A stretch of 64,000 nt of DNA. Source: HGM04593 sp045613945. Lineage in GTDB: Bacteria > Bacteroidota > Bacteroidia > Bacteroidales > Bacteroidaceae. Shown one piece after another: positions 1 to 7,637 of this stretch (position 1 is its first letter; every line of letters begins with the position of its first letter). Where the stretch lies: positions 8,575 to 72,574 of the forward strand of contig JAZLBZ010000053.1 in the NCBI GenBank assembly GCA_045613945.1, given 5' to 3'. Position numbers and translations under genes: made by a program. The notes under the pieces are model-generated. The model was not told the origin of the DNA. It ran no database searches and saw nothing but the letters and a program-made list of their open reading frames with translations.

Positions 1-15
1 TAAATATTGAAAATT

Positions 16-270
16 ATGTTTATGACTATTTTACTTGAGGCTATCAGTGGTGCTTCATTGGTGAATATGGGTGCTGCTTTTGCAGCCGCAGCCGCAGTGT
101 TTGCTGCTGCAATGGGTATCAGCCGCATTGGATGTACAGCGCTTGAGTCTATCGCGCGCCAGCCCGAGGCGGCAGGCGACATCAGGTCGGGTATGATTCT
201 TGCTGCTGCGCTCATTGAGGGTGTTGCGATGTTCGCCATCGTGGTATGCTTCCTGGTGCTCTTTGTGTAA
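16..270 (+). CDS. atpE: F-type ATP synthase subunit c
   Basis: Forms the membrane c-ring of the F1Fo ATP synthase. The protein is a two-helix hairpin: an Ala/Gly-rich first helix, the polar loop ARQPE typical of c subunits, and a second helix with the ion-binding Glu in the motif LIEGVAMF (about residue 68 from this start). The Gln/Ser ligands of Na+-type c-rings are not evident, so proton coupling is likely. The frame is open from a TTG at 7, but ATG codons at 16 and 22 are better starts. The gene heads the visible run E-F-H-A-G; atpB would be expected just outside the window. Confidence 0.95.
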   Translation: MFMTILLEAISGASLVNMGAAFAAAAAVFAAAMGISRIGCTALESIARQPEAAGDIRSGMILAAALIEGVAMFAIVVCFLVLFV

Positions 271-291
271 CGGTATAAAATCAATTCAAGG

Positions 292-807
292 ATGTCACTG
301 TTATTGCCCGATGCCGGTCTGCTGTTCTGGATGCTCTTGGCATTCGGAGTGGTGTTCTTTGTGTTGTACAAATATGGCTTCCCAGTCATTACATCAATGA
401 TTGACGCCCGCAAGCAATACATTGACGAAGCGCTTAAAGGGGCAAAGGAGGCTAATGAAAGGATTGCTAATGTTGAGCAGCAGTGCAGTGCGCTGATTGA
501 GGAGGCTCGCCAAAAACAGGTGGAGATTCTGCGCGAGGCTACGGCGGCAAGGGAGCAGATGATAAAGGAGGCGCGTGAGAGGGCCGATGCCGAGAGTGAG
601 AAGATTATTGCTGCTGCGAAACGTGAGATTGAGCAGCAGCGCGAGGATGCCCTGAACGCTGTGCGCGAGGATGCAGCAAAGGTTGCAATTGCTGTTGCCG
701 AGAAGATTCTGCGCAGCGAGCTCCAGGGCAAGGAGCGCCAGCAGCAGTATGTTGAGAAACTTGTCGATGAGACGAAGGGTGAACTGAAAGAGACAAAAGG
801 CAAATGA
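292..807 (+). CDS. atpF: F-type ATP synthase subunit b
   Basis: Peripheral stalk (stator) subunit b. One N-terminal membrane helix (about residues 8-27) is followed by a long charged region rich in Ala, Glu, Lys and Arg with heptad character, as expected for the dimeric coiled-coil stalk. The length of 171 residues is normal for the family. It follows atpE after about 20 bp and its TGA stop overlaps the atpH start (ATGA), indicating translational coupling. It sits in the usual place between the c and delta subunits. Confidence 0.95.
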   Translation: MSLLLPDAGLLFWMLLAFGVVFFVLYKYGFPVITSMIDARKQYIDEALKGAKEANERIANVEQQCSALIEEARQKQVEILREATAAREQMIKEARERADAESEKIIAAAKREIEQQREDALNAVREDAAKVAIAVAEKILRSELQGKERQQQYVEKLVDETKGELKETKGK

Positions 808-1349
808 ATACAGGAGTTGTTTCAATGCGTTATGCTAAGGCGCTGTTTGCCTATGCGCAGGAGCAGGGTGTGGAGGATGCAATATACCGCAATATGCTGC
901 AGCTGATTGTCACCCTGCAACAGGTGAAGGAACTGGGCGCAACGCTTGCTGCTCCCACGCTCTCTAAAGAGGAGCGTGTAAGGCTGCTATGCTCGGCTGT
1001 CGACTCCTCTCCTGTGTACGAGAATTTCATGCGCCTTGTTGTTGATGAGGAGCGCGAGCCGCTGCTCATCTTTATTGCTCATTGTTACGTGTCGCTCTAT
1101 CGAAAGGCAAAGGCTATTGTTGCTGTTAAATTCACAACAGCCGTCCCTGTGGACGACTGCTTTTGCGACAAGGTGTCGGCAGAATTTGCTCCTGCCGGTG
1201 CAACGGTCGAGGTGCAGAATGTCGTTGACGAGGGAATAATCGGTGGCTTTGTTTATGAGACCGAGTCGCATCGCCTGGATGCAAGCATAAGGCGCCAGTT
1301 GCGCGATATTGAAACTGAGTTTGTCAAACAAAACAGAAAATTAGTCTAA
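804..1349 (+). CDS. atpH: F-type ATP synthase subunit delta
   Basis: Delta subunit, which joins the b stalk to the top of the alpha3beta3 head. At 181 residues it has the usual length, with an N-terminal helical domain opening SMRYAKALFAYAQEQG (typical of the family) and a C-terminal section with the conserved pattern DEGIIGGFVYE. It overlaps atpF by 4 bp at its start and atpA by 1 bp at its end (TAATG), so the three genes are tightly coupled in translation. Confidence 0.95.
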   Translation: MNTGVVSMRYAKALFAYAQEQGVEDAIYRNMLQLIVTLQQVKELGATLAAPTLSKEERVRLLCSAVDSSPVYENFMRLVVDEEREPLLIFIAHCYVSLYRKAKAIVAVKFTTAVPVDDCFCDKVSAEFAPAGATVEVQNVVDEGIIGGFVYETESHRLDASIRRQLRDIETEFVKQNRKLV

Positions 1350-2926
1350 TGAATATTAAACCAAGTGAGGTGTCGAGCGTGTTGCTTGAACAGTTGAGAG
1401 GCCTGAAGAGCAAGATGGAGTACGAGGAGGTGGGAACCGTTCTCCAGGTGAGTGACGGCGTTGTGCGCATATATGGCCTGTACAATGCCCAGGCCGAGGA
1501 ACTGATTGAGTTTGACAATGGCATAAAGGCTATTGTCATGAACCTTGAGGAGGACAATGTGGGTGCTGTGCTGTTGGGACCTACTGACAAGATAAAGGAG
1601 GGTATGACGGTAAGGCGCACCGGCCGCATCGCATCGATAGATGTGTGTGACGCCATGCTCGGGCGTGTGATTACCCCGCTTGGCGAGCCACTCGACGGCA
1701 AGGGCGACATTGAGGGTGAGATGTGCGAGATGCCGCTCGACCGCAAGGCGCCGGGCGTGATTTTCCGTCAGCCGGTGACCGAGCCGTTGCAGACAGGGCT
1801 CAAGTCCATTGACTCAATGATTCCCATTGGACGTGGCCAGCGCGAACTCATCATCGGTGACCGCCAGACGGGCAAGACCGCTGTTGCAATTGACACCATA
1901 CTCAACCAGCGCGCAGCCTACGAGGCCGGCAAGCCTGTCTACTGCATATATGTTGCCATTGGCCAGAAAGGCTCTACCGTAGCATCAATCGTCAACACCC
2001 TGCGCAATCATGGTGCAATGGACTATACCATTGTTGTTGCTGCCACAGCCGCCGACACTGCCGCAATGCAGTACTATGCCCCAATGGCAGGTGCTGCCAT
2101 TGGCGAGTATTTCCGCGATACTGGCCGCCACGCCCTTGTGGTCTATGATGACCTCTCCAAACAGGCTGTGGCATATCGCGAGGTGTCGCTCATCCTGCGC
2201 CGTCCATCGGGCCGCGAGGCCTATCCCGGCGACGTATTCTATCTCCATTCGCGCCTGCTCGAGCGTGCAGCACGAATAATCAACCAGCAGGAGGTGGCCG
2301 AGAAGATGAACGACCTGCCTCCAAGCCTTGCGGGCAAGGTGAAGGGTGGCGGCTCACTAACAGCGTTGCCAATCATTGAGACCCAGGCGGGTGACGTGTC
2401 GGCATATATTCCCACCAACGTTATCTCAATCACTGATGGACAGATATACCTAGAGAGCGACCTCTTCAACAGGGGATTCCGCCCGGCGGTGAATGTGGGC
2501 ATATCGGTGTCGCGTGTGGGCGGCAATGCACAGATAAAGTCAATGAAGAGCGTTGCGGGAACATTGAAGATTGACCAAGCGCAGTATCGCGAACTTGAGG
2601 CTTTTGCCAAGTTCGGTACCGATGTAGATGCTGTTACAATGATGGTCATTGAACGCGGCCGCCGCACGAACGCCTTGCTTGTGCAGCCGCAGTATTCGCC
2701 AATGCCGGTGGGCGAACAGGTGGCACTGCTTTATTGCGGAACAAAGAACCTGTTGCAGCGAATTGCTGTTGACAAGGTACCCGAGTTTGAGAAACTTTTC
2801 CTTGATGTGCTGCGTTCAAGGTACAAGGAGAGTGTGCTTGATGTGCTTTCTGCCGGCCTGTTAAATGCCGATGTGGAGAAACTAATAACAGATGTTGCTG
2901 CCGATGTGGTTGCATCGATGAAATGA
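1349..2926 (+). CDS. atpA: F-type ATP synthase subunit alpha
   Basis: Non-catalytic nucleotide-binding subunit of F1. The Walker A motif GDRQTGKT lies at residues 170-177, and the arginine-finger region reads SVSRVGGNAQ, as in well-studied alpha subunits. The 525-residue length is normal. It starts one base before the atpH stop ends. Downstream there is a 101-bp gap to atpG holding a short interspersed repeat, unlike the other junctions of this operon. The beta and epsilon genes are not in the visible part; in many Bacteroidetes they lie upstream of atpB. Confidence 0.98.
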   Translation: MNIKPSEVSSVLLEQLRGLKSKMEYEEVGTVLQVSDGVVRIYGLYNAQAEELIEFDNGIKAIVMNLEEDNVGAVLLGPTDKIKEGMTVRRTGRIASIDVCDAMLGRVITPLGEPLDGKGDIEGEMCEMPLDRKAPGVIFRQPVTEPLQTGLKSIDSMIPIGRGQRELIIGDRQTGKTAVAIDTILNQRAAYEAGKPVYCIYVAIGQKGSTVASIVNTLRNHGAMDYTIVVAATAADTAAMQYYAPMAGAAIGEYFRDTGRHALVVYDDLSKQAVAYREVSLILRRPSGREAYPGDVFYLHSRLLERAARIINQQEVAEKMNDLPPSLAGKVKGGGSLTALPIIETQAGDVSAYIPTNVISITDGQIYLESDLFNRGFRPAVNVGISVSRVGGNAQIKSMKSVAGTLKIDQAQYRELEAFAKFGTDVDAVTMMVIERGRRTNALLVQPQYSPMPVGEQVALLYCGTKNLLQRIAVDKVPEFEKLFLDVLRSRYKESVLDVLSAGLLNADVEKLITDVAADVVASMK

Positions 2927-2953
2927 TAACTTGGAGTGTCATGTGAGTCCGAT

Positions 2954-2987
2954 GTCATCCCGACAGAGCGGAGCGACGAGGGATCTC
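2954..2987. repeat. Interspersed palindromic repeat between atpA and atpG
   Basis: The stretch beginning GTCATCCCGAC and ending GAGGGATCTC resembles a short repeat found in many Bacteroidetes genomes. Its ends pair (ATCCC with GGGAT), giving a weak hairpin with a GC-rich loop. It sits inside the ATP synthase operon and could act as an mRNA processing or attenuation point. Only one copy is in this window, so its repetitive nature rests on general knowledge. Confidence 0.5.
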
Positions 2988-3027
2988 ATGTTGGGGTTGA
3001 TATGACAATTTATAAACAAACAGTACA

Positions 3028-3885
3028 ATGAACCTTAGAGAAGTAAGGGATAGAATAGCGTCGGTAAAGAGCACGCAAAAGATTACAGCGGCAATGAAAC
3101 TTGTCTCTGCTGCTAAACTGCGCCGTGCTCAGGTGGCCATTGAGGGAATGTCGCACTACAGTGACAAACTCAACGGCCTGCTTGTCTCGTTCCTTTCATC
3201 TTTCACTGGGTACACGACTGAACTCTCAGCGCAGCGCGACTGCAAAAAGGCCGTTGTCATTGCTGTGGCTTCCGACACCGGCCTGTGCGGAACATTCAAC
3301 GCCAATATCATAAACAAGGTACGTGCGGTGCTCGATGACTGCAAGGCATCGGATACAGATGTCGAGGTTTATACCATTGGCAAGAAGATGCATGATGCTG
3401 TCCGCAAGTTGGGATATACACCACGCGAGGAACTTATGTCACAATCCTCTGCACCGCAATACAACGACATTGCCGTTGTAGCGCGCGAACTGATGGAGCG
3501 TTTCCGCAGTGGCGGGGTCGATAGGGTAGAGGTAGTGCACTCACACTTCAAGTCTGCGGCAAAACAGGAGCCTGTAAGCGAGGTGCTGTTGCCCGTTGAA
3601 CTGATGACAGCAGAAACTGAAAGCGCCCATGCTGTTGACTACATTGTAGAGCCGGGGCGCGAGGAACTGCTCCAGGCGCTTGTGCCAAAGGTGGTCGAGG
3701 TACAAATGTTTACTGCGCTGCTCGATGCTGTTGCCGCTGAGCACGCTGCGCGTGTGATTGCAATGCAGGTGGCAACAGACAATGCTACCGACCTAATCTC
3801 GGAACTCACGCTTGAATACAACAAAGGCCGCCAACAAGCCATCACCAACGAACTGCTCGACATCATCTCCGGCGCAAACAGGTAA
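3028..3885 (+). CDS. atpG: F-type ATP synthase subunit gamma
   Basis: Central rotor shaft of F1. The N-terminal helix begins MNLREVRDRIASVKSTQKIT, the classic gamma signature, and the C-terminal helix ends with a region matching the conserved pattern ATDNATDLI. The length of 285 residues is normal. It is the last visible gene of the operon and is followed by the accessory island, so the island abuts the 3' end of the ATP synthase operon. Confidence 0.97.
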   Translation: MNLREVRDRIASVKSTQKITAAMKLVSAAKLRRAQVAIEGMSHYSDKLNGLLVSFLSSFTGYTTELSAQRDCKKAVVIAVASDTGLCGTFNANIINKVRAVLDDCKASDTDVEVYTIGKKMHDAVRKLGYTPREELMSQSSAPQYNDIAVVARELMERFRSGGVDRVEVVHSHFKSAAKQEPVSEVLLPVELMTAETESAHAVDYIVEPGREELLQALVPKVVEVQMFTALLDAVAAEHAARVIAMQVATDNATDLISELTLEYNKGRQQAITNELLDIISGANR

Positions 3886-4037
3886 TCTTTCGCTCGCTGT
3901 GCAAATTGTCAAGTTGACTTGCGTTACGCTCGCTTAATCGCTGCTTTCACTATTCACCTTGAAGCATTTCTGCCAAAATCGCAAACACAAAGCCTTGAAC
4001 TTGCTGCATTTTTGTATAAATAAAAACGAATACAAAA
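3886..4037. other. Intergenic junction between atpG and the island recombinase
   Basis: Short gene-free stretch. It contains two copies of CGCTCGCT-like sequence around a small palindrome (CAAGT TG ACTTG, near 3910), then CACTATTCACCTTG, similar in reverse complement to the AAAGGTGA repeats seen inside the portal gene near 23.1 kb. It is the likely left boundary of the accessory island. No clear terminator for atpG and no convincing attachment site were found. Confidence 0.4.
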
Positions 4038-5240
4038 ATGACAAGCGTAAAGACAATGTTCAGGGCATCGACAGTGGGTGCCAAGCAGGGAGTAATTTAC
4101 TATCAGATAATCCACAACCGTGTAGTGCGCCAGTTGACCACAGCCTATCACATCTTTTCAAACGAGTGGGACGGAAAATTCCTTCTCTCAACAGGCTGCG
4201 ACAGTGAGCGCTGCAATTATCTCAAAACAACAAGCCGGCGCATTGAGTGGGACTTGAAACGGCTACATTCAATTATCAACCAATTGGAGAATACCCGGCA
4301 ACGCTACACTGCCGATGACGTTATCTTTGCGTTTCAGCAAACCTTGAACAACTGTTCGATATTTGGTTTTATGCAAAGCGTCATTGCCGGTCTGCTGCAG
4401 ATGGGCAAGCAGCGCACCGCAGAGACCTATCGTGCCACCCTGCGCAGTTTCATGCAGTTCCGCGAAGAAAAAGATATGTTGTTGCAGGAGATAGATGCCG
4501 ATACAATGCTCATCTACGAGGCTCATTTGCGCAGCAAAGGTCTTGCCCGCAACACAACATCGTTCTACATGCGAATACTCCGCGCTGTCTATAACCGTGC
4601 TGTTGAAAAGGAACTCACCATCAACAGAAACCCATTCAAACACGTATATACAGGTGTCGACAAAACCGTAAAGCGAGCAATTCCATTGAAGGCAATAAGG
4701 CAGATAAAGAACCTTGACCTCTCATTGCATCCCTTTTTGGATTTTGCACGCGACATGTTCCTCTTCTCGTTCTACACGCGCGGAATGTCATTCATTGATA
4801 TGGCATACCTAAGAAAAAAAGACCTTGCAAATGGCGTGCTCACCTACCGCCGCCGCAAGACCGGGCAACAACTCCTCATCCGTTGGGAAAAATGCATGCA
4901 GGAGATTGTGAAAAAGTACGGAACACCGACTGACAGCCCATACCTCCTGCCAATAATCACCGGACTCGGCAACTCCGAACGCGCCCAATACCAGACAATG
5001 CTTCACCGCGTAAACACATCATTAAAGAAAATAGCCACCCTTGCAGCCGTTCCTGTACAACTCACCATGTATGTCGCCCGCCACTCATGGGCCAGCGCTG
5101 CCAAAAGCAAGAACATCCCAATATCCGTAATAAGCGAAGGTATGGGCCACGACAGCGAAATGACAACACAAATCTATCTAGCCTCGCTCGACACCGCAGT
5201 AGTAGACCGCGCCAACGCGCAGATATTGAAGGATTTGTAA
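4038..5240 (+). CDS. Tyrosine-type site-specific recombinase
   Basis: Tyrosine recombinase of the Bacteroides integrase/invertase class, 400 residues. It has an N-terminal arm-binding-like region, a helical core-binding (SAM-like) domain at about 115-200 and a catalytic domain at about 215-400. Catalytic residues visible are R248 (YTRGM), K274 (RRRKTG), Y345/R348 (TMYVAR, where the usual box II His is Tyr), H371 (GMGH) and nucleophile Y380 (IYLASL). Starting just 33 bp after its stop are inverted repeats built like recombinase core sites, which suggests it may be a promoter invertase rather than, or as well as, the integrase of the island. Which of these it is cannot be settled from sequence alone. 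Confidence 0.9.
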   Translation: MTSVKTMFRASTVGAKQGVIYYQIIHNRVVRQLTTAYHIFSNEWDGKFLLSTGCDSERCNYLKTTSRRIEWDLKRLHSIINQLENTRQRYTADDVIFAFQQTLNNCSIFGFMQSVIAGLLQMGKQRTAETYRATLRSFMQFREEKDMLLQEIDADTMLIYEAHLRSKGLARNTTSFYMRILRAVYNRAVEKELTINRNPFKHVYTGVDKTVKRAIPLKAIRQIKNLDLSLHPFLDFARDMFLFSFYTRGMSFIDMAYLRKKDLANGVLTYRRRKTGQQLLIRWEKCMQEIVKKYGTPTDSPYLLPIITGLGNSERAQYQTMLHRVNTSLKKIATLAAVPVQLTMYVARHSWASAAKSKNIPISVISEGMGHDSEMTTQIYLASLDTAVVDRANAQILKDL

Positions 5241-5275
5241 AAAAGAGTGGGGGAGGTGTTTAGGAAAAGTTAGGA

Positions 5276-5430
5276 CTCTTGGTAAGAGACCTTCATATTA
5301 TTGCAAAACTACATAAAATAAGCAATATGAGCCAATAAATAAGAATTTAATTTTAGAAATGTTTAGTTAAACCATAGTCAAATATGGCTCATTTCTTTTT
5401 ATGGCTATTTGCTACGTCTCTTACCAAGAG
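5276..5430. promoter_or_regulatory. Candidate invertible promoter segment
   Basis: A 155-bp AT-rich segment bounded by 15-bp perfect inverted repeats: CTCTTGGTAAGAGAC at 5276-5290 and GTCTCTTACCAAGAG at 5416-5430 (16 of 17 when extended by two bases outward on the left). Each repeat has the build of a tyrosine recombinase core site: inverted arms (GTCTC/GAGAC) around a 7-bp asymmetric centre TTACCAA. The segment lies between a tyrosine recombinase gene and the first gene of a restriction-modification-like operon. Its only full consensus promoter currently points left. By analogy with recombinase-flipped promoters of Bacteroides, inversion would direct transcription into the operon. The inversion itself is inferred. 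Confidence 0.6.
5304..5336 (-). promoter_or_regulatory. Leftward Bacteroidetes-type promoter inside the inverted repeats
   Basis: On the minus strand the -7 element TAGTTTTG (5311-5304, exact TAnnTTTG, followed by C) is preceded by ATTG (5336-5333) with a 21-bp spacer, fitting the Bacteroidetes sigma factor pattern. As the sequence stands it fires toward the 3' end of the recombinase gene, antisense to it. After inversion about the flanking repeats the -7 element would lie near 5395-5402, about 40 bp before the methyltransferase-like gene start at 5449. Confidence 0.55.
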
Positions 5431-5448
5431 ACGTAGCAAATAATTTTT
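5406..5448 (+). terminator. Perfect 17-bp hairpin plus T-tract before the R-M operon
   Basis: Arms TATTTGCTACGTCTCTT (5406-5422) and its exact complement (5426-5442) enclose a 3-nt loop ACC and are followed by A and five T residues up to the ATG at 5449. This looks like an intrinsic terminator or a translation block on the first gene. The outer 10 bp of the left arm lie inside the putative invertible segment, so inversion would shorten the stem to about 7 bp. Confidence 0.6.
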
Positions 5449-6123
5449 ATGAGTCAAATAAAATCTAAAGAGCGAGTTGCCGAGCGTGGAGAGGTTTTTA
5501 CTGCCGAACGTGAGGTCAACGCTATGTGCGACCTCGTTGCAAATGAATGTCTGCGGCCGGACTCCCGTTTCTTGGAACCGGCTTGTGGTGATGGTAATTT
5601 CTTGGCTGTTATACTCAAACGCAAACTTGCCGAACTCCGCAGGAAATATAAAAAGAGCCCACGTGACTATGAAAAGCTGGCAATCGTAGCAATCGGTAGC
5701 CTGTATGGTGTGGATATAATGAATGACAATGTAGAGGCTTGTCGTGAACGTCTATTTGGTATTTGGGATGCAGAATACACAGCTCATTGCAAAGGTGAAA
5801 CTTGTGATGAAACACGTTTGGCTGCAAAGTTCATCATAAACCGAAATATCATCAATGGCAATGCTCTAACGTTGATGTGTGTCGATGCCAACGGCAACGA
5901 TACCTCTGCTCCCATAGTCTTTTCTGAATGGACACTAATAGGGGCTACGCAAATGCAACGCTCCGACTACACCATGTCCGACCTTCTTACTTATAATGAC
6001 ACAAGCGTAGAAAACGGCATGGGCAACCTGTTTGCACTTACCGAAGAGCAAAAGGAAGAAGGCGGTGTATTCCTGAGAAGATATATTACTCACTACAAAA
6101 AGGTTCAGGATTATGGAGAATAG
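5449..6123 (+). CDS. DNA methyltransferase-like protein lacking motif IV
   Basis: A 224-residue Rossmann-fold methyltransferase homologue. It shows a motif X-like stretch EVFTAEREV (15-23), the SAM-binding motif I FLEPACGDGNF (41-51), an acidic motif II (YGVDI, 86-90) and a motif III-like GNALTL, but where the catalytic NPPY would be it reads APIVFSEW. It therefore probably binds SAM without methylating on its own, acting as a partner of the next gene, with which it overlaps by 11 bp. The start at 5449 keeps motif X and directly follows a hairpin. Alternatives are a truncated methylase, or a separate small methyltransferase family of unknown target. Confidence 0.7.
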   Translation: MSQIKSKERVAERGEVFTAEREVNAMCDLVANECLRPDSRFLEPACGDGNFLAVILKRKLAELRRKYKKSPRDYEKLAIVAIGSLYGVDIMNDNVEACRERLFGIWDAEYTAHCKGETCDETRLAAKFIINRNIINGNALTLMCVDANGNDTSAPIVFSEWTLIGATQMQRSDYTMSDLLTYNDTSVENGMGNLFALTEEQKEEGGVFLRRYITHYKKVQDYGE

Positions 6124-7633
6124 TTTGTTCAAAAGCGTCTATAATCCCGACGTGCTTTCGTGTATTGCCAATCTTAGCAATGATGAGGTTTTTACCCCTC
6201 CCGAATTGGCAAACAAGATTATTGATATGCTCCCACAGGAGTTGTTCGAGAACCCCGATACCACTTTCCTCGACCCTTGTTGCAAGAGTGGAGTCTTTCT
6301 GCGTGAGATAGCCAAACGCCTTATCAAAGGACTTGAACAGCAGATACCTGACCTTGAAAAACGCATTGAGCATATCTTTTCAAAGCAACTTTTTGGTATT
6401 GCCATTACCGAACTTACAAGCCTGCTTTCTCGCCGCAGTGTCTATTGCAGCAAGTTCCCAAGCAGCGAGTTTTCTGCCTATCAGTTTCCCGAAGACAAAC
6501 CACAAGGAAATATCATCTACCAACGCATCAAGCATACTTGGAAAGATGGCAAATGTATCTATTGCGGTGCTTCACAGAGTGAGTATGACCGTGGAGCAGA
6601 CCTTGAGACCCACGCTTATCTGTTTATCCATAATTTAGATGTAAATATGAAATTTGATGTAATTATTGGCAACCCACCATATCAAATGAGTGATGGCGGA
6701 GGAACAGGTAGTAGTGCGATGCCAATATATCATAAGTTTATCCAACAAGCAAAAAAACTTAATCCTCGCTATCTGACTATGATTGTGCCATCAAGGTGGT
6801 TCACAGGTGGCAAAGGCCTAGATGATTTTCGTGATGAAATGCTCCATGATGAACATATTAGAGAAATTCACGATTTTGGAAATGCAAACGACTGTTTCCC
6901 TGGTGTTGCTATTGAAGGAGGTGTATGTTACTTCTTGTGGAATCGAGACCAAAAAGGACTATGCAAAGTCTTTTCTCATTCGCAAAACAAGATTACAGCA
7001 ATGTCAGAGCGACCTCTCTTGGAAAAAGGTGCAGATGTCTTTATTAGATATAATGAGGTAATCTCAATTATCCGAAAGGTTGCATCTTTCAATGAGGAAA
7101 GTTTTTCTACACTTGTCAGCCCAAGAAATCCATATTATTTCAGAGCCTCTTTTACTGAAAGTGAGAACACGATTAACACATGCAAGGTCTTTGGTGTGGA
7201 AAATGGTAAAAGAGTATATAAAAATATTGACAAGTCGTATATAGAGAGAAATATTGATGAATTATCTAAATATAAAGTCTTTATTTCTAAGGCTGACGGA
7301 GCAGCAGGACAAATAGGTTATCCTGTCCCTGCACGAATATTAGGAAAGTCTGAAATTGCAGGTGTAAACACTGCTTGTACAGAAACTTTTTTAAGAATAG
7401 GTCCATTTGATAGTGAACAGGAATGTAAAAATGTAAAGTCATATATTGAAACCAAGTTCTTTAGATGCCTTGTTGGAGCGAGGAAGAATAAGAATATGAC
7501 TCAAAGCACATATTCGTTTGTTCCAATTCAAGATTTTTCAAAGTCCTGGACGGATGAAGAACTCTATGCCAAGTATAATTTAAGCAAAGATGAGATTGCA
7601 TTTATTGAGTCAATGATTAAACCAATGGAGTAA
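6113..7633 (+). CDS. Eco57I-like N6-adenine DNA methyltransferase
   Basis: A 506-residue adenine-specific DNA methyltransferase. Motif X (DEVFTPPELANKII) is at 24-37, motif I (FLDPCCKSGVFL) at 52-63 and the catalytic motif IV NPPY at 187-190, followed by a target-recognition-like C-terminal region. A CxxC pair (CIYCG, about 148-151) lies in an insertion before motif IV. It overlaps the preceding methyltransferase-like gene and is 4 bp from the helicase-nuclease gene, so the three are one operon. It is probably the protecting methylase of the system; the recognition sequence cannot be predicted. The region is visibly more AT-rich than flanking core genes, consistent with transfer. Confidence 0.88.
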   Translation: MENSLFKSVYNPDVLSCIANLSNDEVFTPPELANKIIDMLPQELFENPDTTFLDPCCKSGVFLREIAKRLIKGLEQQIPDLEKRIEHIFSKQLFGIAITELTSLLSRRSVYCSKFPSSEFSAYQFPEDKPQGNIIYQRIKHTWKDGKCIYCGASQSEYDRGADLETHAYLFIHNLDVNMKFDVIIGNPPYQMSDGGGTGSSAMPIYHKFIQQAKKLNPRYLTMIVPSRWFTGGKGLDDFRDEMLHDEHIREIHDFGNANDCFPGVAIEGGVCYFLWNRDQKGLCKVFSHSQNKITAMSERPLLEKGADVFIRYNEVISIIRKVASFNEESFSTLVSPRNPYYFRASFTESENTINTCKVFGVENGKRVYKNIDKSYIERNIDELSKYKVFISKADGAAGQIGYPVPARILGKSEIAGVNTACTETFLRIGPFDSEQECKNVKSYIETKFFRCLVGARKNKNMTQSTYSFVPIQDFSKSWTDEELYAKYNLSKDEIAFIESMIKPME

Positions 7634-7637
7634 TACT

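Noticed and set aside
1..3. TAA at the window start as the stop of atpB
   Set aside because: Position and operon order make it possible, but the preceding codons are outside the window.
394..825. Long minus-strand frame opposite atpF
   Set aside because: Shadow of the strongly biased codons of atpF; atpF is a clear family member on the plus strand.
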